From: an uncultured Erwinia sp.
GTDB lineage: Bacteria > Pseudomonadota > Gammaproteobacteria > Enterobacterales > Enterobacteriaceae
Direction: 5' to 3'
Length of the DNA stretch: 64,000 nt
Assembly (NCBI GenBank): GCA_946221915.1
Contig: CAMIKG010000008.1
Location: 1-64,000, forward strand
Shown: piece by piece, positions 1 through 7,892 of the stretch
Layout: every line of letters begins with the position of its first letter
How positions within the stretch are numbered: position 1 is the first letter of the stretch
The notes under the pieces: model-generated
Database searches by the model: none
What the model saw: only the letters and a program-made list of their open reading frames with translations
What the model was told of the DNA's origin: nothing
Translations under genes and position numbers: made by a program

Positions 1-65
1 GAAACGCCGTAGCGCCGATGGTAGTGTGGGGTCTCCCCATGCGAGAGTAGGGAATTGCCAGGCAT
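1..65 (+). rRNA. rrf: 5S ribosomal RNA, 3' part (5' end outside window)
   Basis: The first 65 bases match the 3' half of enterobacterial 5S rRNA, including the segment GGTCTCCCCATGCGAGAGTA and the terminal CTGCCAGGCAT-type end (here ATTGCCAGGCAT). The 5' half lies outside the window. In E. coli the rrnD operon ends next to the yhdWXYZ transporter genes, and here aapJQMP follows, so this is probably the last gene of the rrnD-equivalent operon. Confidence 0.95.
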
Positions 66-75
66 CAAACAAAGC

Positions 76-106
76 AAAAACCCTCAGCGAAAGCTGGGGG
101 TTTTTT
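76..106 (+). terminator. rRNA operon terminator 1
   Basis: Stem CCCTCAGC / GCTGGGGG (81-88 with 93-100) closed by a GAAA tetraloop and followed by six T, starting 15 bases after the 5S end. A classic intrinsic terminator for the rRNA operon. Confidence 0.92.
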
Positions 107-140
107 GCATTTATCGGCTGATTACTCTTTACGTCAGGAA

Positions 141-169
141 AGCCCCATGCGAAAGCATGGGGCTTTTTT
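141..169 (+). terminator. rRNA operon terminator 2
   Basis: Perfect stem AGCCCCATGC / GCATGGGGCT closed by GAAA and followed by a T run. It is the second of two tandem terminators behind the 5S gene. Tandem terminators are common for rRNA operons. Confidence 0.9.
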
Positions 170-200
170 GGTTTATTAGGGCAAAAGAATCGTGGCTGGC

Positions 201-569
201 TCAGTCATCAGGCATACAAACACGTAAGCGGTGGCCATCAGGATCCAGCACGACAAATGTGCGGCCAAATATGGCATTAAAAGGTGGCTGTTCGATGATG
301 ACGCCCTGTGCCAGCCATTGCTGATATAAAGCTTCAACTTCTGCAGCATCTGTCACCATAAAAGAGATTTCTGCACGATGACCACTACCTGCAGATACAA
401 AGTCTCGTGCACTTGTCGACCATAACCCAAGGTTCAACCCATTGTCGAAAGAGAAGGCTGCCCAGCTCGGGAGCGCCACATCTGGCGAGCGGCCAAGTAG
501 TTGCTGATAAAACTCACTGCTACGAATGGGATCCGCTACGTAAAGCAGGATCAAATTGGGGCTGAGCAT
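201..569 (-). CDS. VOC-fold (glyoxalase/bleomycin resistance-like) protein
   Basis: 122 residues, the usual length of a single-chain vicinal-oxygen-chelate protein. The N-terminus NLILLYVADPIRSSEFYQQL and the C-terminal FVVLDPDGHRLRVC are the two betaalphabetabetabeta module signatures. The start is supported by AGGAG about ten bases upstream. Such small VOC proteins include lyases, dioxygenases and drug-binding proteins, and the substrate cannot be read from the sequence. It lies downstream of the aap operon terminator on the same strand and is probably transcribed alone. Confidence 0.8.
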   Translation of the reverse strand: MLSPNLILLYVADPIRSSEFYQQLLGRSPDVALPSWAAFSFDNGLNLGLWSTSARDFVSAGSGHRAEISFMVTDAAEVEALYQQWLAQGVIIEQPPFNAIFGRTFVVLDPDGHRLRVCMPDD

Positions 570-663
570 ATTGCTGACTCCTGTGATGAATATTCACGGG
601 CAGCGTAGCAGGCACGTTTGCCAGAAAGTGGCAGCATCGTGACAAAAATGAGAGGCAGGAAAC

Positions 664-685
664 GCCCCAGCCAGTTAGCCGGGGC
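664..685 (-). terminator. terminator of aap operon
   Basis: Minus-strand stem GCCCCGGCT / GGCTGGGGC (one G-T pair, plus a closing T-G) with loop AACT, just after the aapP stop codon, followed by GTTT. The T run is short. Confidence 0.6.
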
Positions 686-692
686 AGGAGAG

Positions 693-1454
693 TTAATGAA
701 TAACCTGCGACAGAAACGCGCGGGTACGTTCGGACTGCGGATTAGAGAAGAACTCCTGCGGTGGCGCCTGTTCAACGATCTCGCCGCGATCCATAAAGAT
801 CACCCGGTCGGCCACGGTGCGCGCAAAACCCATTTCATGTGTTACGCACAGCATCGTCATACCGTCTTCCGCCAGGCCAATCATGGTATCCAGCACTTCT
901 TTCACCATTTCCGGATCGAGCGCTGAAGTTGGCTCATCAAACAGCATAATTTTCGGTTTCATGCACAGTGAGCGCGCAATGGCGACACGCTGCTGCTGCC
1001 CGCCGGATAACTGACCGGGAAATTTATGTGCATGCTCGGCAATACGAACGCGCTGCAAATAATGCATTGCCAGCTCTTCCGCTTCTTTCTTTGACGATTT
1101 ACGCACCCAAATGGGTGCCAGCGTGCAGTTCTGCAGCACTGTCAGGTGAGGGAACAGGTTAAAGTGCTGGAACACCATGCCGACTTCCGTTCGCACGCGC
1201 TCGATATTGCGCAGGTCATCGTTCAGCAGCGTACCGTCGACAATAATCCGTCCCTGCTGATGCTCTTCAAGATGGTTAATGCAGCGGATTGTCGTGGATT
1301 TACCCGAGCCGGATGGCCCACAAAGTACGATGCGCTCGCGCGGTTTCACCCTCAGGTTGATATCTTTCAGGACATGGAACTGCCCGTACCATTTGTTGAC
1401 ATTTTCGAGCGTAATCATCATCGCGTCGTCAGAATTCATTACAGATTGCGTCAT
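693..1454 (-). CDS. aapP: Amino-acid ABC transporter ATP-binding protein
   Basis: 253 residues, a full-length GlnQ-type ATPase that energises uptake of polar amino acids at the inner membrane. Walker A is GPSGSGKST at 46-54, followed by the LSGGQQQR signature and the Walker B IMLFDEPTSALD; the switch histidine is in CVTHEMGFAR. GAGG six bases upstream supports the start. The first ~13 residues extend beyond most homologues, so a start at MITLENV is possible. It ends the four-gene operon aapJ-aapQ-aapM-aapP and is equivalent to E. coli yhdZ. The sigma-54 promoter in front of aapJ predicts induction by nitrogen limitation. Confidence 0.93.
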   Translation of the reverse strand: MTQSVMNSDDAMMITLENVNKWYGQFHVLKDINLRVKPRERIVLCGPSGSGKSTTIRCINHLEEHQQGRIIVDGTLLNDDLRNIERVRTEVGMVFQHFNLFPHLTVLQNCTLAPIWVRKSSKKEAEELAMHYLQRVRIAEHAHKFPGQLSGGQQQRVAIARSLCMKPKIMLFDEPTSALDPEMVKEVLDTMIGLAEDGMTMLCVTHEMGFARTVADRVIFMDRGEIVEQAPPQEFFSNPQSERTRAFLSQVIH

Positions 1455-1462
1455 TTTAAACC

Positions 1463-2563
1463 TCAGTGCGGTGTACGCCCGGTGTGGAAGCGCTTCTCCA
1501 GATGCTGGCTATAGCGCGACATGCCAAAACAGAAAATCCAATAGACCAGTGCAGCGAAGACATAGCCTTCCGTCGACATCCCCAGCCAGGTGGGGTCGAC
1601 CGTCGCCTGCTGCACGCTACTGAACAGATCGAATAAGCCAATGATGATTACCAGGCTGGTATCTTTAAACAGGGCGATGATGGTATTCACCAGTCCCGGG
1701 ATCACTAGTTTTAGCGCCTGCGGCAGGATCACCAGGAACTGTGTTTTCCAGTAGCCCAGCGCCAGTGACTCAGCGGCTTCGTATTGTCCCTTCGGTAGCG
1801 CCTGCAGGCCGCCGCGCACCACTTCCGCTACATAGGCCGACTGGAACAGGATCACCCCGACCAGCGCGCGCACCAGTTTGTCGATAGTCGTGCCTTCCGC
1901 CATAAACAGCGGCAGCATCACCGAGGACATAAACAGCACGGTGATCAGCGGTACGCCGCGCCAGAACTCGATAAAAATTACCGACAGTGAACGCAATACC
2001 GGCATGCGTGAGCGGCGTCCCAGCGCCAGCAGAATGCCTAATGGTAGTGCGCCGGCAATCCCGACAGAAGCGATAATCAGTGTCAGTGTTAAGCCGCCCC
2101 ACTGGCGGGTTTCGACACGTTCCAGGCCAAAATAGCCGCCATATAACAGCAGCCACACAGTGATGGGGTAGACCACTGCCCAGAGGGCGATATAGCGACC
2201 GCGGCGTGGCATGCTTTTGATAAACATCGGAATAATCGACAGCAACCCCATCACCAGCGCCAGATTAATCCGCCAGCGCAGCTCATGAGGGTAAAGCCCA
2301 TACATAAACTGGCCAAAACGTGCGTGGATAAACACCCAGCAGGCGCCCTCTTTGGTGCAGTCTGCGCGGTTTTCCCCCAGCCAGTTCGCCTGAAAAATCA
2401 GCCAGTTGAGTGCTGGCGGGATCACTGTGCAGATGACCCACAGGCACAATAGCGTCAGCAGAGAGTTGAACCAGCTGGAGAACAGATTTTTTTTTGCCCA
2501 GGCCATCGCGCGTGCAAAGACGTTGCTGCTGACTGGTGCCGTTTCATGTGTACTTATCGTCAT
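1463..2563 (-). CDS. aapM: Amino-acid ABC transporter permease (M subunit)
   Basis: 366 residues; inner-membrane permease of the HisMQ/GlnP type. Several hydrophobic segments precede the C-terminal permease domain, which carries the EAA loop (EAAESLALGYWKTQFLVILP) that docks on the ATPase. The long N-terminal part containing a soluble loop with two Cys (ADCTKEGACW) is typical of the AapM/YhdY/BztC branch rather than of the short HisM proteins. Eight bases separate its stop from the aapP start and fifteen separate it from aapQ, so it is co-transcribed. It pairs with AapQ as a heterodimer (family knowledge). Confidence 0.92.
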   Translation of the reverse strand: MTISTHETAPVSSNVFARAMAWAKKNLFSSWFNSLLTLLCLWVICTVIPPALNWLIFQANWLGENRADCTKEGACWVFIHARFGQFMYGLYPHELRWRINLALVMGLLSIIPMFIKSMPRRGRYIALWAVVYPITVWLLLYGGYFGLERVETRQWGGLTLTLIIASVGIAGALPLGILLALGRRSRMPVLRSLSVIFIEFWRGVPLITVLFMSSVMLPLFMAEGTTIDKLVRALVGVILFQSAYVAEVVRGGLQALPKGQYEAAESLALGYWKTQFLVILPQALKLVIPGLVNTIIALFKDTSLVIIIGLFDLFSSVQQATVDPTWLGMSTEGYVFAALVYWIFCFGMSRYSQHLEKRFHTGRTPH

Positions 2564-2578
2564 AACATTACCGTTCTC

Positions 2579-3757
2579 TTAACGCTCAACCAGCGCGATT
2601 TTGCGGTTGTAGATATTCATTAACAGCGAAATCGACAGGCTAATAATCAGGTACACCGCCATAGTGATGGCAATGGTTTCAATGGCCTGCCCGGTCTGAT
2701 TCAGCACGGTTCCGGCAAACAGCGACACCATATCGGGATAGCCAATCGCTGCTGCCAGCGAGGAGTTTTTCACGATATTCAGGTACTGGCTGGTGAGGGG
2801 AGGAATAATCACGCGCATTGCCTGTGGGATAATCACCTGGCGCAGTGTGACGGGGTTAGGCAGGCCCAGTGAGCGTGCGGCTTCATGTTGACCGTAGGGC
2901 ACTGACTGAATACCGGAACGGATGACTTCGGCGATAAACGACGAGGTATAAATCGACAGCGCGAGGGTTAATGCCGCCAGTTCCGGGATCAGGGCGAAGC
3001 CACCTCGGAAGTTGAAACCGCGCAGTTCAGGGACGTCCCAGTGGGTTGCGACACCGAAGAAAAGATGCGCCAGCAGTGGCAGGCCGATCAGCAACGCCAG
3101 TGCGATGGGCCAGGTACGGCGCAACTGGCCGGTTTTCAACTGGTATGCACGGTTAAAGCGGAACAGGGCGATGCTGGCGATACCCGCCAGCAGCAGTGCG
3201 GCCAGGAACGGGACCGTGCCCGGTGCATATTCCGGCCAGGGAATATAAAGGCCACGGTTGCTGACAAAGGCGATATCGAAAGCGCTCAGCGCGTCGCGCG
3301 GTCCGGGCAAATTGCGTAATACGGCAAAATACCAGAAGAAGATCTGCAGCAACGGCGGGATATTGCGGAATATTTCAATATAGATATTGGAGATTTTCCG
3401 TAACAGCCAGTTGTCTGATAAGCGCGCCAGACCGATAACAAAGCCAAGGACAGAAGCGAAAACAATACACAAAGCGGAAACCAGCAAGGTATTGGTCAGG
3501 CCGACCAGAAATACGCGGGCATAGGTATCGCCTTCTGAATACTCAATCAGATGCTGAACGATGCCAAACCCGGCGCTGCGTTCAAGGAAACCAAAGCCGG
3601 AAGTGATGCCACGGCTGGCAAGGTTAATTATCGTATTGTGGATCAGGTAACCAACAATAGTGAAAACCGCAGCGATCGCGATAATCTGATATAGCCATGC
3701 GCGCACCGCAGGGTTGCTGAATGAAAAATCCCTTTTGACGGTTGGGCGTTGAGACAT
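2579..3757 (-). CDS. aapQ: Amino-acid ABC transporter permease (Q subunit)
   Basis: 392 residues, second permease of the transporter and partner of AapM. It has multiple hydrophobic segments, the EAA loop HEAARSLGLPNPVTLRQVII near the C-terminus, and the enlarged central periplasmic/cytoplasmic insertion typical of AapQ/YhdX/BztB. The start is set by GAGG seven bases before the ATG. It lies between aapJ (69 bases upstream) and aapM. The 69-base gap after the highly expressed binding-protein gene is usual in such operons. Confidence 0.92.
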   Translation of the reverse strand: MSQRPTVKRDFSFSNPAVRAWLYQIIAIAAVFTIVGYLIHNTIINLASRGITSGFGFLERSAGFGIVQHLIEYSEGDTYARVFLVGLTNTLLVSALCIVFASVLGFVIGLARLSDNWLLRKISNIYIEIFRNIPPLLQIFFWYFAVLRNLPGPRDALSAFDIAFVSNRGLYIPWPEYAPGTVPFLAALLLAGIASIALFRFNRAYQLKTGQLRRTWPIALALLIGLPLLAHLFFGVATHWDVPELRGFNFRGGFALIPELAALTLALSIYTSSFIAEVIRSGIQSVPYGQHEAARSLGLPNPVTLRQVIIPQAMRVIIPPLTSQYLNIVKNSSLAAAIGYPDMVSLFAGTVLNQTGQAIETIAITMAVYLIISLSISLLMNIYNRKIALVER

Positions 3758-3826
3758 GTTGAAACCTCAGTAACGAAAACGCTGACGTGGGCGCCGCGAA
3801 AGCAGCGCCCCGTTATAAGGTAGGAA

Positions 3827-4852
3827 TTAACGCACTGGAGGAGCGTACTGCAGGCCACCATCTTTCCACAGGGCGTTCTGACCACGTGCGATTTTCAGCG
3901 CACTGTCTTTACCGACGTTACGGTCAAAGCTTTCCTGGTAGTTGCCTACCTGTTTGATGATGTTGTAAGCCCATTTGTTATCGAGCTTCAGATCCTTACC
4001 GAAATCGCCTTCAGCACCTAACAGGTGAGCCATATCCGGCGTGGTGGGTTTGGCTGCCAGCTGATCGACGTTTTTCGAGTTCACGCCCATCTCTTCAGCA
4101 TTCAGCATGGCGTTAAAGGACCATTTCACAATCGTGAACCAGTCATCATCACCACGACGTACCACCGGGCCCAGCGGCTCTTTCGAGATCACTTCCGGCA
4201 GTACGGTAAACTCGTCAGGTTTGCCCAGTTTGATGCGCAGCGCATAGAGCTGAGACTGGTCCGAAGCCAGCGTATCGCAGCGACCGCTGTCGAGTGCTTT
4301 CGCAGACTCATCAGAGCGGTCGAAGGTTACCGGGGTGTACTGCATTTTGTTGGCTTTGAAGTAGTCTGCCACGTTCAGTTCGGTATCAGTACCGGCCTGA
4401 ATACAGACGGTCGCACCGTCCAGCTCTTTGGCACTTTTCAGGTCTGTCTTGTGGTGAGTCAGGAAGCCAATGCCGTCGTAGTAGTTGATGCCGGCAAACA
4501 TGAAGCCCATGCCGCCGTCACGTGAGGATGTCCATGTGGTGTTACGGGAGAGAATATCGACTTCACCGGACTGCAGCGCGGTGAAACGTTCTTTTGCAGT
4601 CAGCGGAGTGTATTTGACCTTGCTGGCATCGCCAAAAATGGCGGCCGCAGTAGCGCGACAAATGTCGACATCGAGACCGGTAAATTTACCGCTGGCATCC
4701 GCATAAGAGAAGCCAGGCAGGCCATCACTAATACCGCATTGCACAAAACCTTTCTTCTTAATGGCGTCCAGCGTAGTACCTGCATGGGCCTGATTAGCGA
4801 CTGCGAACAGTGCTGCAGTGGCAACCAGAGTTGAAAGCATCATCTTGTTCAT
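3827..4852 (-). CDS. aapJ: Polar amino-acid-binding periplasmic protein
   Basis: 341 residues. The signal peptide is MNKMMLSTLVATAALFAVANQ followed by AHA-G, so cleavage is expected near residue 24. The SBP_bac_3 fold shows in GFVQCGISDGLPGFSY and the later DVDICRATAAAIFGD. I chose the ATG at 4852 because it directly precedes the signal peptide and has AGGA upstream; the frame stays open for 68 further codons with no export signal. It is homologous to AapJ/YhdW, which binds glutamate, aspartate and related amino acids (family knowledge). It is the first gene of the operon, behind a sigma-54 promoter. The orthologue in E. coli K-12 is disrupted, but this copy is intact. Confidence 0.93.
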   Translation of the reverse strand: MNKMMLSTLVATAALFAVANQAHAGTTLDAIKKKGFVQCGISDGLPGFSYADASGKFTGLDVDICRATAAAIFGDASKVKYTPLTAKERFTALQSGEVDILSRNTTWTSSRDGGMGFMFAGINYYDGIGFLTHHKTDLKSAKELDGATVCIQAGTDTELNVADYFKANKMQYTPVTFDRSDESAKALDSGRCDTLASDQSQLYALRIKLGKPDEFTVLPEVISKEPLGPVVRRGDDDWFTIVKWSFNAMLNAEEMGVNSKNVDQLAAKPTTPDMAHLLGAEGDFGKDLKLDNKWAYNIIKQVGNYQESFDRNVGKDSALKIARGQNALWKDGGLQYAPPVR

Positions 4853-4888
4853 AAAGCATCCTGTGTGGCGTGATTGTTTTTTTATAAA

Positions 4889-4915
4889 TAGTGCGCTTTG
4901 TTGTAGTGCACTTTT
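4889..4915 (-). other. inverted repeat in the aapJ leader
   Basis: On the minus strand AGTGCAC and GCGCACT bracket nine bases, between the predicted transcription start (about 4936) and the aapJ start codon. On the plus strand the same bases read as two near-copies of TAGTGCRCTTT. It could be a leader hairpin or a repressor site. No known consensus was matched. Confidence 0.4.
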
Positions 4916-4947
4916 TCCTGTCTGCGGCATATCGCCTTTCACGACTT

Positions 4948-4963
4948 TGCAAAGGTAGTGCCA
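4948..4963 (-). promoter_or_regulatory. sigma-54 promoter of aapJQMP
   Basis: The minus strand reads TGGCACTACCTTTGCA. This matches the sigma-54 consensus TGGCACN5TTGCA at every defined position, with the strict GG-N10-GC spacing. Transcription should start near 4936, giving a leader of about 84 bases. A site resembling a degenerate NtrC half-site (GCACCAAACTGAAGC, 5040-5054) lies about 110 bases upstream of that start, a usual enhancer distance. E. coli yhdWXYZ is also reported to be under NtrC/sigma-54. Confidence 0.9.
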
Positions 4964-5144
4964 GAATTGCAGAGTCCTGAATTCTGTGAAAAGAGAAGTT
5001 AATAATCGGGCTGAAGAAGAAAGTTTGCCTAATAATCGCGCACCAAACTGAAGCAAAGCCAGTCGAGCCGATCACAAATAGTGCAAATAGTTTCACTATC
5101 GCGAAGCAATGTGACCGACCACGCAATTGTTTCGGGGAGAAATT

Positions 5145-5174
5145 AAAAAAGCCCGCGGATTTGACCCCGCGGGC
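5145..5174 (-). terminator. terminator of lpxP
   Basis: Minus-strand stem CCCGCGG / CCGCGGG with an outer G-C pair (5151-5158 with 5167-5174), followed by TTTTTTAATTT, 17 bases after the lpxP stop codon. Confidence 0.92.
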
Positions 5175-5191
5175 TGGCATAAGTAGAGGAA

Positions 5192-6124
5192 TTAATAGAG
5201 GGAGGACGCACCCGCCGGGCGGGTTTTAAAGCGGCGGTGCAGCCACATATACTGGTTAGGGGCGCGCATAATTTCACGCTCAATCACTTTATTCATCCAG
5301 GCAGCGGCCTGCTGTTCATCCTCCAGCGGATAGCCCTGCAGCTCCGGCTGGATCACCAGCTCGTAGCCTGTGCCGTCTTCTTTGCGAATCAGCACCACGG
5401 TGACCATCGCCGGTTTAGCCATACGCGCCAGCATATAGGTGCCGCTGGTGGTTGCGGCCTGGGGAACTGCAAACAGTGGCGCAAATACGCTGCCTTTCGG
5501 GCCATAATCCTGATCCGGTGCAAACCATACTGCCTCACCTTTTTTTAATGCACCCACCATGCCGCGTAAGTCACGACGGTTAATCATCGCCTTGTTTGAG
5601 CGCATGCGGCCTTTGGTCTGAACCCACTCCATCAGCTTATTATTATGCGGGCGATACATCGCCATCATTGGCTGGCAAATGCCCATCGCCCGGCCGCCCA
5701 GTTCCAGAGACATAAAATGGACGCCGATAATCAGCACGCCGCGCTGATCTTTCTGCGCCTTTTGCAGGTTATGCAGGCCATTAACGGTAAACCAGCGCTT
5801 AACGCGGCGTTCAGACCAGAACCAGGCCATACCGGTTTCCAGCAGGCCCATTCCCAGCGATTCAAAATTACGGATAATGCGCTGTTCCAGCACATCCTGC
5901 GGTAAATCCGGGAAGCAGAGTTGCAGATTGCGGCGGGCAATCCTGACCCGGCGCGGCAGAAAACGCATTGACGTGCGTCCCATCCAGGTGCCCAGTTTCT
6001 CCAGTAATGGAAAAGGCAGCTGGACCAGAAGGAAAAGCAGGCCTAAACCCGCCCAGGTCGACCAGTAGCGCGGGTGGAGCATGTCGCGCGTGAATACCGG
6101 TGACTCTTTTGCTGTTTTCATCAT
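5192..6124 (-). CDS. lpxP: Lipid A palmitoleoyl/lauroyl acyltransferase
   Basis: About 310 residues. It is an inner-membrane lysophospholipid acyltransferase-type enzyme that adds a secondary acyl chain to Kdo2-lipid IVA. One N-terminal membrane segment follows HPRYW. The catalytic HX4E motif is HFMSLE (His136, Glu141 with this start). GGRAMGICQPMMAMYRPHNN and EWVQTKGRMRSNKAMI resemble the cold-induced palmitoleoyl transferase LpxP more than LpxL. An upstream ATG at 6190 would add 22 residues and has its own weak Shine-Dalgarno; I prefer the ATGATG at 6124/6121 because it fits the length of the family (306 in E. coli). In E. coli lpxP is not next to fis, so its position here is lineage-specific. 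Confidence 0.88.
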   Translation of the reverse strand: MMKTAKESPVFTRDMLHPRYWSTWAGLGLLFLLVQLPFPLLEKLGTWMGRTSMRFLPRRVRIARRNLQLCFPDLPQDVLEQRIIRNFESLGMGLLETGMAWFWSERRVKRWFTVNGLHNLQKAQKDQRGVLIIGVHFMSLELGGRAMGICQPMMAMYRPHNNKLMEWVQTKGRMRSNKAMINRRDLRGMVGALKKGEAVWFAPDQDYGPKGSVFAPLFAVPQAATTSGTYMLARMAKPAMVTVVLIRKEDGTGYELVIQPELQGYPLEDEQQAAAWMNKVIEREIMRAPNQYMWLHRRFKTRPAGASSLY

Positions 6125-6482
6125 GTTCTCGTTGTGCTTGCTATCAATATATTGCGTATGAATCCTGTTCCCCTGCGGGAGGAACGACATTCCATGGCCC
6201 TAATCAGAATCTCAGACAGCCATGATGCCAGGAAGTTGACGAGTTTGCTGATTTTTTACACTTTCAGCTCAATCCGACGACAGGCGGGCATGAAAAAGGC
6301 GTAACCCTGAGCAGTCACGCCTTTTCTATAGCCGCTATTATGCGCTTTTTTTTATGTCATGATGATGAAAAAGATTAGCGCTGCTGGTCATTTTTTATCA
6401 TCGTCATCACCATAAGACGACAGCGAGCGAGCCAGCCAGTAATGTAGCCGTAAAAGAGGGAAGAAGGGGATGAGTAACAAAG
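6125..6482. other. intergenic region between fis and lpxP
   Basis: No convincing gene. It holds the lpxP promoter region, an inverted repeat AAAAGGCGT / ACGCCTTTT (6294-6302 with 6317-6325), and an imperfect palindrome around 6353-6412 in which GATGATGAAAAA faces TTTTTTATCATCGTC. A 17-codon frame starting ATGATGAAAAAG lies inside that palindrome but has no clear ribosome binding site. Confidence 0.6.
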
Positions 6483-6515
6483 AAAAGGGCGCACTGCCTG
6501 CAGACAGTAGCGCCC
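6483..6515 (-). terminator. terminator of dusB-fis
   Basis: Minus-strand stem GGGCGC-T-ACTG / CAGT-GCGCCC (6505-6515 with 6487-6496, one bulged base), followed by TTTTCTTTG, 25 bases after the fis stop codon. Confidence 0.88.
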
Positions 6516-6539
6516 ATATCCGACAGGGTTACTGATAAA

Positions 6540-6836
6540 TCAGTTCATGCCGTATTTTTTCAGTTTCTTACGCAGCGTGCCGCGGTTGATACCCATCATC
6601 AGTGCTGCACGGGTCTGGTTGCCACGGGTGTATTGCATCACCATGTCCAACAGAGGCTGTTCTACTTCAGCCAGTACCAGCTCATACAGGTCATTAACAT
6701 CCTGACCATTCAGTTGAGCAAAATAGTTCTTCAGTGCCTGTTTGACCGAATCACGCAGAGGCTTTTGGGTAACCTGATCCTGTGAGTTTACGGTAGATAC
6801 GGTCAGTACGTCAGAATTTACGCGTTGTTCGAACAT
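6540..6836 (-). CDS. fis: DNA-binding protein Fis
   Basis: 98 residues, matching E. coli Fis in length and, as far as I can recall it, in every residue. The N-terminal beta-hairpin arm (residues ~10-26) contacts Hin/Gin-type invertases. The C-terminal helix-turn-helix includes [20 protein letters not shown]. Fis bends DNA, activates rRNA promoters and modulates supercoiling in fast-growing cells. It is the second gene of the dusB-fis operon, 24 bases after dusB, and is driven from the promoter ahead of dusB. Confidence 0.98.
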
Positions 6837-6860
6837 AGTTCTGTCAGCTCTTTATTTCTA

Positions 6861-7826
6861 TTAGGCAAGTTTTTCGAAGTATGCCTCCAACGCCTCCAGC
6901 TGTTCGCTGGCATCCTCAATGGCGTTGAATGTGCGCCGAAACTGGTCGTTCGGGGCGTGCTCCTGGAGATACCAGGACACGTGCTTCCGGGCAATACGGT
7001 ATCCCTTGCGCGAACCATAAAAGTCGTGCAGTTCCCGTATGTGCCCGATGAGCAAGCGCTTAACCTCTGCCAGTGGCATGGGCGCCAGCAGCTCCCCTGT
7101 GTCCAGATAATGCTGGATTTCCCGGAAGATCCACGGTCTTCCCTGAGCAGCGCGGCCTATCATCAGGGCATCAGCCCCCGTATAGTCGAGCACCGCTCTG
7201 GCTTTATGCGGGTCAGTAATGTCCCCATTCGCGATAACCGGAATGGAAACGTTCTGCTTAACTGTCCGAATGCTGTCATATTCAGCATTGCCGTTGAACA
7301 AACAGGCGCGTGTGCGTCCATGTATTGTCAGGGCCTGAATACCACAACGTTCAGCCAATTGGGCAATCTCTACGCAATTGCGATTGTCTGTATCCCAGCC
7401 AGTGCGAATCTTTAAGGTGACAGGAACGTCCACTGCATTCACTACCGCTGAGAGGATGGACTGCACCAACTCAGGGTATTGCAACAATGCCGATCCCGCC
7501 ATCTTGCGATTCACTTTTTTGGCCGGGCAGCCCATATTGATATCGATGATTTGCGCGCCAGACAGCGCATTAAAACGCGCTGCTTCTGCCATCTCATCAG
7601 GGTCGCATCCGGCTATTTGCACGGTGCGAATCCCGGGCTCATCACTGTGTACCATACGCAAACGGGACTTATCGCTGGCCCAGACTTCAGGGTTAGACGA
7701 TAACATCTCCGATACGGTCATTCCTGCTCCCATCTCGTGACAGAGTGTCCTGAAAGGCCTGTCGGTAATCCCGGCCATTGGCGCGGCGATCAATCGATTA
7801 CGGAGCTGGTGTTGTCCTATGCGCAT
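6861..7826 (-). CDS. dusB: tRNA-dihydrouridine synthase B
   Basis: 321 residues, the E. coli DusB length. FMN-dependent TIM-barrel enzyme that reduces uridine in tRNA to dihydrouridine. The N-terminus MRIGQHQLRNRLIAAPMAG and the active-site Cys100 in NMGCPAKKVN are conserved. I set the start at 7826 because it matches this N-terminus; sixteen further in-frame codons upstream would run back into the promoter. The gene precedes fis, the conserved enterobacterial arrangement in which the fis promoter lies ahead of dusB. Confidence 0.96.
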   Translation of the reverse strand: MRIGQHQLRNRLIAAPMAGITDRPFRTLCHEMGAGMTVSEMLSSNPEVWASDKSRLRMVHSDEPGIRTVQIAGCDPDEMAEAARFNALSGAQIIDINMGCPAKKVNRKMAGSALLQYPELVQSILSAVVNAVDVPVTLKIRTGWDTDNRNCVEIAQLAERCGIQALTIHGRTRACLFNGNAEYDSIRTVKQNVSIPVIANGDITDPHKARAVLDYTGADALMIGRAAQGRPWIFREIQHYLDTGELLAPMPLAEVKRLLIGHIRELHDFYGSRKGYRIARKHVSWYLQEHAPNDQFRRTFNAIEDASEQLEALEAYFEKLA

Positions 7827-7863
7827 GAAAAAGAAGTGACCATATATGTTCGCAAGGCGGCGT

Positions 7864-7892
7864 ATATTACGCATTTTTTAACGAAGATGAAA
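7864..7892 (-). promoter_or_regulatory. dusB-fis promoter
   Basis: Minus strand: -35 TTTCAT (7887-7892), a 17-base spacer, -10 TAATAT (7864-7869), then the GC-rich discriminator ACGCCGCC. The block TAATATACGCCGCC is, from memory, the same as in the E. coli fis promoter. GC-rich discriminators of this type make promoters sensitive to supercoiling and ppGpp (established for fis). Confidence 0.88.
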
